Position numbers and translations under genes: made by a program
Notes under the pieces: model-generated
Told to the model about the DNA's origin: nothing
Databases searched by the model: none
Seen by the model: the letters and a program-made list of their open reading frames with translations, nothing else
Assembly: GCA_003427395.1 (NCBI GenBank)
Contig: BFEA01000088.1
Location: 1,040,022 to 1,078,902, forward strand
Length of the DNA: 38,881 nt
Reading direction: 5' to 3'
Origin: Chara braunii
Lineage: Eukaryota; Streptophyta; Charophyceae; Charales; Characeae
Shown: positions 27,432 to 38,620 of the stretch, piece after piece
Position numbering within the stretch: the stretch's first letter is position 1
How the letters are laid out: each line of letters opens with the position of its first letter

Positions 27432-28105
27432 ATGTTGGAGCAATGCTGGCCGGAGCCGGAGCCAGGTGGCGGAACTCTGTGACCTAGCTTAGTGGGGGCG
27501 TGAGGCCCGGTAGAGAGCTCTGGGGGGCTGTTTGGGGGGCAGTCTCAATGGTCATCGGGGGTCGTAACTGGAGCAACGCTGGCCGGTGCTGGAGCAAGGT
27601 GGTGCAACTCTGTAACCTAACCTGATGGGAGCATGAGGCCTGGAAGAGCTTCGGTTCGTGCTGAAAACAGCCATGCTGGTGGCGGTTGTAGGTGGATTGA
27701 ATAGGTTTCACCTATCTGATTCGTGGTTGGGAGGTCTTTTGACACACATATTCTACTGACTTGGTAGAGTTTGAATAGTATAAAAAAAGTCGGTTGTTCT
27801 TATGAATGTCTTAGGACTCTAGGGACTCTTAGCAACCCATCTTAGGCAGTTTCGATGTTCATACTCAGTGATCTTTGTTCGATGCCAGAACGACGCTGGC
27901 CGGTGCAAGGGTGCTGCCCTGTAACCTGCTGTTGATGCAGGAGCGTGAGGCCTTGTAGAGAGATCTGGGGATGCTTTGGGGTGGGCATCCCAAGGGACAG
28001 CCAAGGGTTGCTGCTGGGACGACGCTGGTCGGAGCTGGGGCGAGTGGTGTTGCCCTGTAACCCAACAGGATGGGGGCGTGAGGCCTGGAAGAGCTCAGCA
28101 GGGAG
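27432..28105. repeat. Two-level repeat: four units as two pairs
   Basis: A unit with CGCTGGCCGGTGCTGG, then a CTGTAACC block and GCGTGAGGCC, begins near 27443, 27571, 27892 and 28023. Neighbours are 128 and 131 bases apart and the pairs are 449-452 apart. Units 1 and 3 share a TAGAGAG ending; units 2 and 4 share GGCCTGGAAGAGCT. This implies duplication of a dimer. Confidence 0.65.
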
Positions 28106-28352
28106 TAAGACTGTCGGGAAGTCTTAGAAGGGCTTGTTACGGATCCTGAGGGCTGTGAGCATTCGTAGGACCTCTATGGTAGCCTATTGCATGAGTAGTT
28201 CCTTATTAGGTTACTAGATATTCATGATCCTCCCGGGCCCATGCTTTCTGTTTCATATCTTGTTCACAGACTGTTCTCAGCCGAAGCCGGGTAATGGCCC
28301 CGGTATCTCCAATGATCTTAAATGTTCTCAATGATCTGTACAATTCGAAATG

Positions 28353-28434
28353 GGACGCTGGGACCGGTCCCAGCACGTGTTGCTCCCCGCGAATAGACTG
28401 GAGCATTTGTTCTCAAAAAAAAAAAAAAAAAAAA
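28353..28434 (+). repeat. Structured SINE-like module, copy d, with A20 tail
   Basis: GGGACGCTGGGACCGGTCCCAGC hairpin, then GCTCCCCGCGAATAGACTGGAGC, a diverged version of the core hairpin, followed by CATTTGTTCTC and A20 (28415-28434). It lacks the CTCCCCGGGAG and outer-stem parts. Confidence 0.6.
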
Positions 28435-29548
28435 GATTGTATATGGATTCTAACTTGTCTGTATTTCAGCAGTTGGTGGGTGTACCAGCTGAGCTAGGGG
28501 GCTCGCTGGACGGTGGGCGGAACGGGGCAAAAAACTACTGTGTTCCGTGAACGTTTTGCCGGACAGTGCACACGCGAATCCTGTCAGGAAAAACTCGCGT
28601 ATGTTGTCAGAGTTGGAGTTCACGAGCTTGAGCAGAGTTCCTCCCTTGCCTGCAACACGCACGAACTCCTAGGTCCTCCGTTGGGCCGGTGGAGGCGCTG
28701 TGAAACCTCACGAGTCTAATTGGGTTGGTCCAAATGGAGTCCGTCCAAAAATTTGGACCTTAGTGCGTGTCGGAACTCGTGTGCATGGAGCGAAGCACAT
28801 GAATCCTCGCGGAGGTTTTGTCCCTCGGTTGGGCCCAGACCATCAGTCTGTCCTCCAGCGCAAGTGCCTTCCTGTCTGCCAACTGCGCGCTGTGTGACCG
28901 ACCAGCGGAGCACCACGGGGAGGCCAGCGCCACGGCGTAATGGCTGGATGGTCACTCCCATGCACGCGAGCTGCGTCGAGCGCCGTTTCGAGGTGGTGGG
29001 CGTCCTTTTCCCGGCAGCCGAGGAAGCCATCACCGGGACGGTGGAGGAAGAAGCCATGGCCGCGGAGTCTTGTTTGCGCCGGCTCATGTACCGTATGTCG
29101 TGGTATGGCAGTGGAGGTCAGGGCCTGAATATCCTACAGTTGTGCTTCGAAGGTGGGTAGCATCTGGATTGTAGAAAGTGCTCCCTCTCGGCAGGGCGAC
29201 GGAAGGCAGGTGGCTTGTCGCTCAATACCCCACCACTGTGCACAACCCTTTCCATGCACTCGAAGCCGGTGGTTGCTATCACCCCTTGGTAGCGACATCG
29301 AGGATCTCCTGCACGGCTGCGCTCCTCTAGTACAAAAAGGGTGGCAGTAGCACAGATGGAACCATGCAATGTGCGTCATCCTGCCGCGGAGGTGACACGT
29401 CAGCCTTGTTCGAGTTCAACCGTTATCAGTGCGCGGTCCTTGCAGGTCGTGGACGCGTTCACCATCCATCACCGTCGTCGATATGGACTTCATGGGAGTC
29501 GGGAACGTGACCGAACCTCCTGCGATTTCCTTTTAGGATCATCTTCAC
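28435..29548. other. Unassigned sequence with weak open frames
   Basis: Overlapping frames of up to 146 codons on both strands (for example 28720-29160 plus and 28716-29087 minus) show no motif I recognise. It may include 5' sequence of the decayed Myb/SANT gene downstream, but nothing ties them together. Confidence 0.4.
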
Positions 29549-31258
29549 GTGGCGCTGCAGTCACCTCGTGAGGAGTTCGACCTCAACCAGCGCCAGCAGG
29601 GAGCATGGCTGCATGGCTTCGATCCAATGGCCAATGCAAGCCGTTCCGCCAGCACTCAGCGCCATCACGGGCCTGCCATGCATGGCGAAGGCGATGGCAC
29701 GCCATCATTGCAGCCGTGGTCGTTCCTCACCGGAGACACGGCGCCTATTTCTCCGTGGAAACCCTCCGTTATCGAGGACGGAGATCCATTCATGGCGGGA
29801 GTGGACGACATCTACCTTGCGGCCTCACAAGGTTCCTCCCCCCCCCCCCCCCCCCCCCTTTGTTGCTGATCGGATCAGGATGTAAGCACGACTGTGCGAG
29901 GGTTTGCAGGACTCGTACGCGTTCGGATCTTCCACTGCCACATGGCCATCAATTTCACAGATGACGCACACTGCTCTGCTTGGTGCATACGATCAAGCCA
30001 GACACAGTTTGAATGGGTTGGGCGCCGATGGTGTGTACGACTGGTCGTCCTCGCAGTTCTGGCCATCAAACCCCGGGGGTGGTCCGATGCACCAGCATGT
30101 GCTTGGCAGCGAGGATCCACGTCCATCGTTGTGGAGGAATGCTCCTTTCGCAGTAGGTGGAGCAAAGGCGCCAGCTCCATCTCTCCATCCGTCGCCGAGC
30201 AGTGGCGCGGGATCGGAATCGACATCCGCATCTCTTGGAAATCTGACCAGCACGGGAGCCAGCGGCAGTGGAAGCAAGAAGTCTCCATCGGAGAAAGCAG
30301 TGAAAGGAAAGGGCAGTGCCGACAAGTGTGAGAGTGGCAAGAATGCTGCTCCTGTCAGCAACGAAAGGGTCTGGTGGACTCGGAAGGTGACGAGGATGAT
30401 GATGAGACTGCCGGAGATGGTGGGAGTGCGGGTGTGCAGGAAGGGGGGGCTGCTGGTATGCATTAAGGGGGGGTGAGGGTGCGCAGATCGGGATGCTACT
30501 GCGCATGGTGTGGAGTGAGGAGGAGCAATTGATCTTGGTGAGATGCAAGATTGACTACGACATGGAGAAGGAGTTGCACGGTCGTAGCTCGATCAAGCGC
30601 TTCAAGCGAAGGATACTGTGTGGTCCAAGGTGACAGCCTTGATGGCGGAGAGGGGGGTCGTGAAGGACCAGGATGCGTGTTCCCAAAAGTGGGACAATCT
30701 TATGTCGCACATGCGGAGGGTGAGAGACCACCAACGGAAGTCAGGATCTGAGGACTACTTCGCCATGAGTTCAAAAGTGAAGAAGAAGAAGAAGTTCTGC
30801 CCGAAGCGCTCTGTGTTCGATCTCATGTACCCCTTCTACAAGAAAGATCCGTCTGTCACCCCAACGAATCTGAGCGAAAGCGGCGTTCAGTTTGTGATGG
30901 ACGCCCCCAATGACGATCCCACTATAGTCACGAGCTGCAAAGGTTCGTGCAAGCGTCGAAAGACGCAATGGGACAGCGGGCGGCAGACATGACAGACGCT
31001 GTGCGGGAGCATGGCAAGGCGACGACGTGGGCGTTTACAAGCGTCAGAGAGTCGCAGAAGAAGAACACGACTATGATTGTCGGCATGATGGAGAAGATGA
31101 ACAGAAGCATTGCGAGGAACAGAAACACACTCTCGGGAGCTCTAGCGCTCATCGCCAAAGCTTTCATGAACGCCACCCGTGCCAGACACCATGTCGAACG
31201 CACCATCCCCTGGAGGCGCTTAAATTTCGTATCACATCGCCCACTCGTCGTAGCATAG
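29549..31258 (+). pseudogene. Myb/SANT (trihelix-like) DNA-binding protein, decayed
   Basis: Pieces of one protein in changing frames. 29549-29869: N-terminal polar region (FDLNQRQQGAWLHGFDP). 29904-30360: Ser/Gly/Pro-rich linker ending in Lys-rich sequence. About 30371-30474: acidic stretch (DSEGDEDDDE). 30493-30610: first helix of a SANT/trihelix domain (VWSEEEQLILVRCKIDYD). 30612-30940: WSKVTALMAERGV, then DACSQKWDNL and YF, the later helices. 30947-31258: C-terminal helical region (AADMTDAVREHG, MIVGMMEKMNRS). The tryptophan spacing and CxxKWxNL are typical of the Myb/SANT-like family of plant trihelix factors and PIF/Harbinger-type accessory proteins. At least three frame changes, some at G runs. 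Introns could explain part, so a living gene is not fully excluded. Confidence 0.55.
29838..29858. repeat. Poly(C) run
   Basis: About 20 C after TTCCTCC. A likely site of sequencing length error, between two pieces of the Myb/SANT-like gene. Confidence 0.85.
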
Positions 31259-31600
31259 CCACGGTGAGGGGAATGAATAATTCGGGATTGAAATGCCTTC
31301 CCGCTTCGGGGATGATAAATAGGGAGGCCATAAGCTTGACTGTCGATCATCGCATCAAGGCGATGCCAATCAGTCGGCACGACCGTCACGGTGACGGCTT
31401 TTTTTTGTCTTTGAGAACTCTATTCTTTGAAGAATATTATCTCTTGTTTTTTTGTAGTCGGCTGTAATTCCCGGGCTTCTCCTTCGAGGAAAGCGGGGAA
31501 TGTTGACGAACGACAAATTGAGGGTGATTGAGCGGCTGCTATAGCACCTATGTGAACAATAATACAACATTGTCCCGTGGTATTTTCTTTATGGTTTTCT

Positions 31601-31602
<2 letters not shown>
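31259..31602. other. Unassigned sequence
   Basis: No gene. CCGTCAC/GTGACGG palindrome followed by T8 at about 31383-31405 resembles a bacterial terminator by chance in this eukaryotic setting. Confidence 0.5.

Positions 31603-31633
<31 letters not shown>
31603..31633. repeat. (TC)n microsatellite
   Basis: Uninterrupted TC repeat of about 31 bases. Confidence 0.95.
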
Positions 31634-31636
<3 letters not shown>

Positions 31637-31904
31637 ATCAAGTCGCCGAAGTCGGATATCAAATATCAAAAATGTCCTGTATTTTTAAGTTCATGCGATG
31701 TTGGAAAGGAAGGCATCACGTGCTGCATGTCCAGCATATGCGTTCTGACGGGCCAGCATCGCGATCGATCCCCCCGTGCTGGTTCCGAACGTGCGCGCCA
31801 GCTCCTCTACATGTATGCCGTTTTTTTTTCCTTTTTTTTTTGGTCTATCATCGCACCGGGTGAGCACCACTCTACAGTGCTGTGTGGCTAAAGGGGGGCA
31901 AACT

Positions 31905-32130
31905 GTAGAAGGGAGGCTGTCAAATTTATTCTGACAGCCGTCAATTTTTTTTGCCTTTCGACAGTGGTGTGGCAAAACTGCTCCCGGAATCCTTGAATTT
32001 CGGGAGTGCAGCTTCGCCATACCAGCTTCCGAATCGGGCTTGTCCGACCAAATTCAGGAGCTCCCGCCTGCAAGAGGGCAGTTTTGGGAGACCTCGGGCT
32101 GTAGCCTCGACCTGGCCGGAACCCTCCTGA
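31905..32130. repeat. Cluster of small hairpins
   Basis: GGCTGTCA/TGACAGCC near 31915-31940, CTCCCG/CGGGAG near 31980-32005, and CAAAACTGC (31973) matching GGCAGTTTTG (32078) in inverse. A degenerate foldback element is possible, but its ends are not defined. Confidence 0.4.
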
Positions 32131-32208
32131 AAAAAGTTATCGGCTTTCATACACGACAATACTGACTCATGAGGAATTCATTGTCCTATTTGGCCACTGC
32201 CACCCTCG

Positions 32209-32307
32209 GGGGCCAAGTCCCACGTACGCTGATTCTTCATTTCTGGCCGTTGATCTGTGGAATCTACGGGCAGAAATTGAGAATTCGGGTAAGTGGGACT
32301 TGGCCCC
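32209..32307. mobile_element. 99-bp foldback MITE
   Basis: GGGGCCAAGTCCCAC (32209) and its exact inverse GTGGGACTTGGCCCC (to 32307) form the ends. The similarity continues inward through TTCT..ATTTCTG. The terminus is the same as at 18231-18243, so these are members of one family. No coding capacity. Confidence 0.7.
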
Positions 32308-32460
32308 GGGATGTTGGGAGCGCCAGTCTCCAGAGTGCAGTGTGGTGAAGCACGCTCTCAGACGGGATTTCCCTAGTTCTCAATTCCGAGAACACTCCCG
32401 AAATTTTTGTGGGACTCGAGCGTGGTGCGGCGAGGCCCTAATTTCACCGATGACAACAAT

Positions 32461-32575
32461 TAACCCGGGCTAATGCTAGGGGTGCTGATAGGAGCAGGCA
32501 CCACTAGCACTCCCGGGGAGGCTCCATCTATTGGTGGGGAGCACCACCTGCTGGAAACCGGGTCCAGCGTCCCTG
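32461..32575 (-). repeat. Structured SINE-like module, copy e
   Basis: On the minus strand: GGGACGCTGGACCCGGTTTCC, then a CAGCAGGTGGTG block and the core GCTCCCCACCAATAGATGGAGC hairpin, CTCCCCGGGAG and a variant outer stem. No poly(A) is evident. It shows the full 5' part that copies a-c lack. Confidence 0.65.
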
Positions 32576-32825
32576 AACATTGAACTTTGTTAGCCTGAAC
32601 AAACATATGACTAAATGAGCAGAATGACTGAAATGACAGCCAGCTGCAGGGCGTAGTCCTGCTCCAGCCACCGTCCACTCTGATGTTGCCCACGTCTATT
32701 GGTAGCGTGAGGCGGCCTCAGCCGACCCGCTGTACCCACCCTCCCTGAATCCCGTGCCATTCTGTGTGAGCCTTCCGACCCAGTGGTGGTGAGAGAACCG
32801 CCAGGATGGAGGGGCTCGGCTGTCG

Positions 32826-32885
32826 GGCTGCTCCATCTATTGGTGGGGATCGGCGCCTACTGGGAACCGGGTCCAGTGTCCCTCT
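32826..32885 (-). repeat. Structured SINE-like module, copy f (partial)
   Basis: On the minus strand: GGGACACTGGACCCGGTTCC and GATCCCCACCAATAGATGGAGC, then the match ends. A diverged fragment in the same orientation as copy e. Confidence 0.6.
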
Positions 32886-33199
32886 CATACGTCTTTGCAA
32901 CACAAAGTTCGCTGTTTTTCATGGGCCGTGGTCAAATTGTCTTTCAAAACCCGAGACTCCCTTTCCCTCGGAACTGCAATTGCCACCCATCCCATTGTGG
33001 AGCAAATTCATTGTTGACCAGCCCTAATCTGCAGCTCCCCTATTTGCTGTTACCATGTTATCAAGTGATCTAAACTTAATTGTAAAGTGGAAACACTATA
33101 TACAAGGTCAGGGGACTCAGCCCGCTGAGAAAACATAAACCCAGATAACAACTAAAGAAGCAAAAATAGAGACCCCATCATTAAACCCATTCATGAACA

Positions 33200-33200
<1 letters not shown>

Positions 33201-33239
<39 letters not shown>

Positions 33240-33241
33240 AG

Positions 33242-33280
<39 letters not shown>
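33201..33280. repeat. Two poly(A) runs
   Basis: A37 (33201-33237) and A39 (33242-33280) separated by CCAG. On the minus strand these are T runs in the 3' non-coding region of the second LINE. Confidence 0.9.
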
Positions 33281-33282
<2 letters not shown>

Positions 33283-33810
33283 AGTAGACCGGGGACAGCA
33301 CGTAAAGACAATCAACAGCATGCACAAACTATACAAACTATATATAAGGAAAGAAAAGGATGAAAACCGGATCTGCGGACGGCCTCCATCAGGTATGGCG
33401 ACCGTTAACAAACCTGGGAAATACTGCCAAGAAGCCAAAAAGGCTTTCAGAATTGTTGCAGAAAAACCGTTGAACCCTATGCGAACCCAAAACCCTAAAC
33501 CCTCAGTAGATCGAGGGTTTAAAGGATTGTCTCTCCCATTCGAGTCTCCAGTCCGGGCTTTGTCTTCGTGTTGCAGTCAGCTGCCACCCGTGATCGTCAA
33601 ACCGACCCGGTCTTCCTCATGCGTTGGAGTTCTTCCGACCACTGCCCATCATCAAGTCTGTTCCACTGTATTGCCCGCTGACGCAGCTACTCCCCTGTTT
33701 CAACAGGAAGGGGATGAGTAGAGGAGGGGGGGGGGGGGGAAGGGAACAAAGGGAACAGAGGTGCACTTGCAGGTTCATCTGGGGGAGGGAGCAGAGGCGT
33801 GCATGGAGGT

Positions 33811-36700
33811 TCATCCCGGGAGAAGGACAAAAGAGGGGGGGTTTGCTGCAAACGGGATTTCGAAGTGGGAGAAAGGCTTAAGGGGCAATTTGTTTTCCTC
33901 AATCCTCCAGTTCTTCCATTGGAGCTGGGAGTCTTGGAGGTCCGCCATGGCCCTCTTCTGGCCAAGCCAGGTGTCTGTAAACCCAGTCGTCAGTTCCTGC
34001 TCTTTGTTCAGTTTTTGTGTGACTGTGAGGATGGGGTCGTCTTTCATTTTCCGAATTTGGTTCCTGGTCTGATCCCATTCTGCTCTCAGCATCCCGGCAA
34101 GATACTGTGACAAGTGCTCTTTTGCGTGAGGGGCGGTGAAGGTGTGCTGCTTTCTCTCGAAGGAGCAGCGCACCCTCCAGGCGAGCATCAAGAGTTCGAT
34201 TCTCGTTATTTGAAATAGGTAGTGGTCGTAAGGGGCCCAGTCTGTCCGGGGGGTAGACGAGCTCCCCAGGAGCAGAAGTCTCGGGTCCCATGGGAGTTGA
34301 GAGTCGGTAAGGACAGTCCAGGCCGCATCCCACCATCTCCAGATCTGGGTCACCATAGGGCAACCCAGTAGACAATGCTCCAACGTGGCCCTGGAGGGTT
34401 GGGAAAACCAGTCGCAGTAGCTGCAGATGGGTGAAAGGAGATCTTTCTGTTCCAGATCAGCCCGCGAAACGAGCCAATCTGGGGTGGGCAGACAGCGGTA
34501 CATTATCTGCCATTGGAGGGCCCGGTGGGATGTCGGCATTATGTGCGAATACCGGTCCCATCTAAAGTCTGCCAGATCGTTCGGCGGCAGGATGGAGTCT
34601 TTCTCCCACCTTTTCTGTACAGTCTTCCCTATGGACTCCGTCTTATGTATCACCCTGTATCCCTGTTTAACCGAGTAATCCCATGTTTTTAGCGGCAGGG
34701 CAGCACCATTCTGGGGCCATTGCCATTCCGCCGGGTCAAAGGGAGGAACTGAGATAGGGGAGGAGGGTCGAAACAAGAAACGGGATTGGTCGGTCCCTTC
34801 CATCACCCGCACTCTGATCAGGCTCATCCAGTTGTGGACAGTGTCCCGTTCCCGGTTTCTTTGGAGTGCGGAGTATGATGCACCCGGGGACATTATGTCG
34901 TACACTTGCAACCGGGCTGTGAGAGCAGTCACCTCTGTCACCTTGCAAACCAGGCACGGAGGGCCATTTTGGGCCAAGTGAACAACCCAATCCCCTTTTT
35001 CAATCCAGGGCCCTTTTTTCAGGGGCGGGATCCATGCAAGAGAGATCGCTTCCCGGAGCTGTTCCAACTTTTGCTCCCTGTGTCTGACATATCGGAGTTG
35101 GTCTTTCATTTGATCAGTTGTCTTCCAAGTTCCCTGTTTGAAGTCCCAAATATCGCCCACAGTGAAAATCCCTTTGGCGACCCATTGTTTCCACTGCGAG
35201 CATTTGAATAGGTGGAAAGGCTTCCCTTGGTCGTCGCTTATGAGGGGGTTGTCAAACATCGGTTGTCTCACTATCTCATGCCAACGCAGGGGGGGGGGAA
35301 TACGTTGAGGGTCCATCTCTCTCCAAAGTTTCACCATATTGGACAATAGTGGGTCATTAGTTATATCCCTTCTTATTTGGGCGTGCTCGAGAGGCAAGGC
35401 TGTTGACACATTTGGCCCAGGGATCGGCCATGCCGGGTTAGTCAACCATTGCAACGGGTGGACTTTCCTTTCCATAGGCGAGGCGGGAGCAAGGCCGGCG
35501 ATCTGGATGTGGGAGTAAGGAGCCCACAGGACGTCGTTCCCCATCAACAGGCGGGTGAGGATTTTGAAGGACAGCGCTTTCAGTTGATCTTGCGGTTCTA
35601 AGAATGCCAAACCACCCTTCGAGCGGGGTTGGGCTATAGTGTCCCATGCCACTCTGGACAGAAATGTGGGGTCCTCGTGATCATTTTTCCAGACGAAGGT
35701 TGTTGCCGCCCTCCTGAGCCTCCGAAGCTGTTTGGGTGGGATAGGCCAGCATTCCGCTTTGTACCACATAGCGGAGAAAATTGCGGTGTTGAGGGTCAGG
35801 GCCCTACCCACTATTGAGGTGTGCAGGCCTTTCCATCTGGCCATTCTCCTGAGGGCCTCCTCCACTAGGGAAGCCCCGTGATCAGGTGGGGGTCCCAGAG
35901 CCGTAAGCGCTCCCAGTATCCGTATAGCCTCCTGCCTTGGTTTCCATGCTATTGCCGGATCCGGGGGGGGGGCAAGGTTTTGGGGGTGGAGCCACCACCC
36001 CTCCGTTTTGGAACCCCAATTCACCACCATGTCGGACGCCATCGAGAATGTTTGTATAGTGGAAATGAGAGCCTGCGGAGAGGAATGGCTGACCTTGACC
36101 AGTACTGTGAGGTCGTCAGCAAAGAGTGATGTGATGGGAATGCGAGCGTATGGGATTTCAGGCACATCGATCTTCTCTATATTCGGGTTGGCTCTGATGG
36201 CCGCGGCAAGGGCCTCCATCATAATAACAAACAACAACGGGGTGATGGGGTCGCCTTGTCTGACCGAACATTGGAGCGGGAATGGGTTGGACAGATGGCT
36301 GTTCACCATGATGTTCGTTGTGGCCGTTCTGTGAAGGGTGTCCACCCATTTCCTAAGATTCGGACCGAAGTTCATCTTTTGCATGCAGAGATCCAGGAAG
36401 ACCCAATCCACATGGTCGTAGGCTTTTTCAAAGTCAATAAAGAGGACCGCCGCCTCCTTCTTTTTCTGCCTAGCGTACTTGATCGTCTCATTCACGAGAA
36501 GGATATTATCTTGTATAATCCTTTCAGGTATAAATCCGGATTGGTCAGGGTGAATGAGGTGTGTCATGTGGGGGAGCATGCGGTTGGTCAGTGCCTTTGC
36601 CACCATCTTGTAGGGGACCGGCAAAAGGGTTATGGGTCTGTAGTTTCTGACCTCATTCTTTGCGCCCTTCTTATAGAGGATTCTTGGTTTAGGAGGCCCC
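33811..36700 (-). pseudogene. LINE ORF2: RT and C-terminal zinc region
   Basis: 937 residues from the first listed start at 36624; the frame is open a little further upstream (KGAKNEVRNYRPIT), to about 36700. RT motifs: HPDQSGFIPERII, LFIDFEKAYDHVDW, VRQGDPITPLLF and catalytic FADD (168-171). The C-terminal part has C734-x2-C737-x12-H750-x4-C755, the zf-RVT type zinc pattern of plant L1 ORF2. The catalytic Asp pair is intact, but the N-terminal portion of the protein is in other frames, so no full-length product is possible without frame changes. Confidence 0.85.
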
Positions 36701-36727
36701 CAAACGTGCCATCAGATTGGACTGCGT

Positions 36728-37382
36728 TTATGTAATCCAGAAGATCCGTTTGGAATGCAGTGTGTCCCAAAAGGCTAGCCAGAACTCTTTAGGGAACGAG
36801 TCCAAACCCGGTGTTTTATCGTCGTCCATTTGCTGCAGGGCAGTATAGATCTCGCCTCGGCTCAGCGGCTGTTCAAGTGTAGCCCGATGCCTGTTGTTCC
36901 GGCGAGAGGAACGATTCGAGGCTGTGCAGGAGTTGTTGTCTTGCGCTGATGACACTGTACGCAGGTCGCAGAGGTATCTTGGAGGTGAACAGTTCTTGGT
37001 AGTATTTTGCAGCGTAATCTGTCACGAAGAACGGGTTAGTGGCTTCCAGGTTGTCGTCACACAGCGGGTGTTTAAGCGAAATCACGACGGCTTGTCTCGC
37101 TCTGACCTTGGCTTTTTGGAAGAATGCTTTTGCCATGGTCCCTTCCGTATGCGCACGCTTAATTTTAGCTTGGATTCTCCATGCCTCCGTCTGGGCTTCG
37201 AGATGTTCTTGCAAGCGGTACCGCGCTTGCTGCAAATTACTATAAACAGTATTATCCAAAGGGGCGGTGGAAAGTTTGTCGTCCCATTTTTCTAAAGTAC
37301 TAAGAAGGTCTTCCACGAATGCTTTCCTCTCTCTCGCGCGTTTTATTGGAAATTTTTTCACTATTTCTCTTAGCTGGGTCAC
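36728..37382 (-). pseudogene. LINE ORF2: endonuclease-RT linker fragments
   Basis: 37382-36873 is helical and charged (MAKAFFQKAKVRARQ, YAAKYYQELF), typical of the L1 region between EN and RT. Then the frame changes near 36890, and 36955-36728 carries RGEIYTALQQMDDDKTPGLDSFPKEF, the conserved pre-RT motif (only part quoted as a fragment). Another frame change near 36700 leads into the RT. Confidence 0.72.
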
Positions 37383-37397
37383 TCCATAGTTAAACCA

Positions 37398-37964
37398 TTA
37401 CACCACTGATGTCGCTTCATGTTTCTTGGACTGCCTGTATGCCCAGTACTCTTTCATACACTGTTGAAAAGTGTGCAGTTTGATCAGTGATGTGTTGAGT
37501 TTGAAGAAATTGGGCCCTCTGTCAAAAGGGGGGCGCAAGACGAGGGCGATGGTAGTCATCTTATGGTCAAAAGATAGCGAGGGGCTGAAGGGCAGCATGG
37601 CAGCCTCTATCAGCGGACCCGCCAATTCTTTAGATAGGAGTATGAGATCAATTCTCGAATTCGACAGGCCCTCACCTCCACGGGCTCTGATACATGTGAA
37701 CGCTTGCTTGGTGGGGTGAATGGTTCTATATGAATCCACCAACTGAAGTTCTGCCATGAGCTGGTTGAACATCAGGGTGTCAAGTCCTTGATGTGGCAGC
37801 GACTGAGCCGGCCTATCCGGTTGGGTCTGGCTTCTTCTGTCAACCAAAGGGTCCGGTGTGAGGTTAAAGTCTCCCGCCAGGATGAGAGGGGAGTCTGTAG
37901 GGAGCACCCGAAGAAGCTGTAGGAAGAAATCAGCTCTTTTTGGCAGCGTGTTAGGGGCATACAC
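37398..37964 (-). pseudogene. LINE ORF2: endonuclease C-terminal half
   Basis: MYAPNTLPKRADFF, AGDFNL, SRIDLILLS and SFDHKM follow the AP-endonuclease order; the usual SDHR is changed to FDHK. An in-frame TAA (37398-37400) separates it from the linker at 37382, with no frame change. Confidence 0.78.
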
Positions 37965-38620
37965 TGTCGCCAGGCATGATTCTCTTCTTCCTCCCAGCGG
38001 GCCCTAATAAGTAACCATCTACCATGGGCCTCATCCCTCAAAACCTCGAAAGGTTTGAGTTTGGATGTGGGCGGGACCCAGATCGCCACTCCAACGGAGT
38101 GGTAGTGCTTGGAGTGAGCGTGGTAAGCTTGATATGGCCAGATCTGTTGCGTCTTCTCCATGTGTATCGGATTGTCCAGCAAATGTGTTTCTTGCACGCA
38201 CACCGCATCGGGCCAGTAGACGGGGTCATTTGACCGGATCATATCCCATATTGCTTGGGTTTTTGGTTGTGTTACGGCCGCCAGACCATTCACGTTGATC
38301 GATCGTACATCCAGATCTGCTTTTTTGAGCGCTTTCTCCCACTGCGGTACCTTTCTCATGGGGGACAGAGGTATAGGGGGAGGGGGTTGCAGAACCGGGT
38401 GTAGCGGACAAGGTGGTGGATGTGGGGGAGAGGGAGAGGGAGGGAGGGCAGGACTCGGGGGGATGGGAGGGGGGAGAGGCCCAGCAGTCGAGTAAGGCGA
38501 GGCAGAACGCATCATCAAAGTAGGAGTATTTTGGGGCGGATCCATAGGATGTGCAATGCAGCCGGACCAGATTCGAAGATTGTCAGTTTGTGGTTTATTC
38601 ATGTGGCTGCGTCGTGGCAC
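37772..38620 (-). pseudogene. LINE ORF2: endonuclease N-terminal half
   Basis: After a Pro-rich leader of about 90 residues the frame reads DVRSINVNGLA and CVQETHLLD, the first two endonuclease motifs, then GVAIWVP. The match stops near 37985, where the frame shifts into the 37964 fragment. Confidence 0.75.

Noticed and set aside
31383-31405. Hairpin plus T8 resembling a rho-independent terminator
   Set aside because: The context is eukaryotic; a short palindrome before a T run is not meaningful here.
33117-33438. Poly-Phe ORFs on the minus strand
   Set aside because: They are translations of the two poly(A) runs.
33485-33503. CCCTAAACCCT, two plant telomere-like repeats
   Set aside because: Only about one and a half repeats, inside the LINE 3' region; no array.
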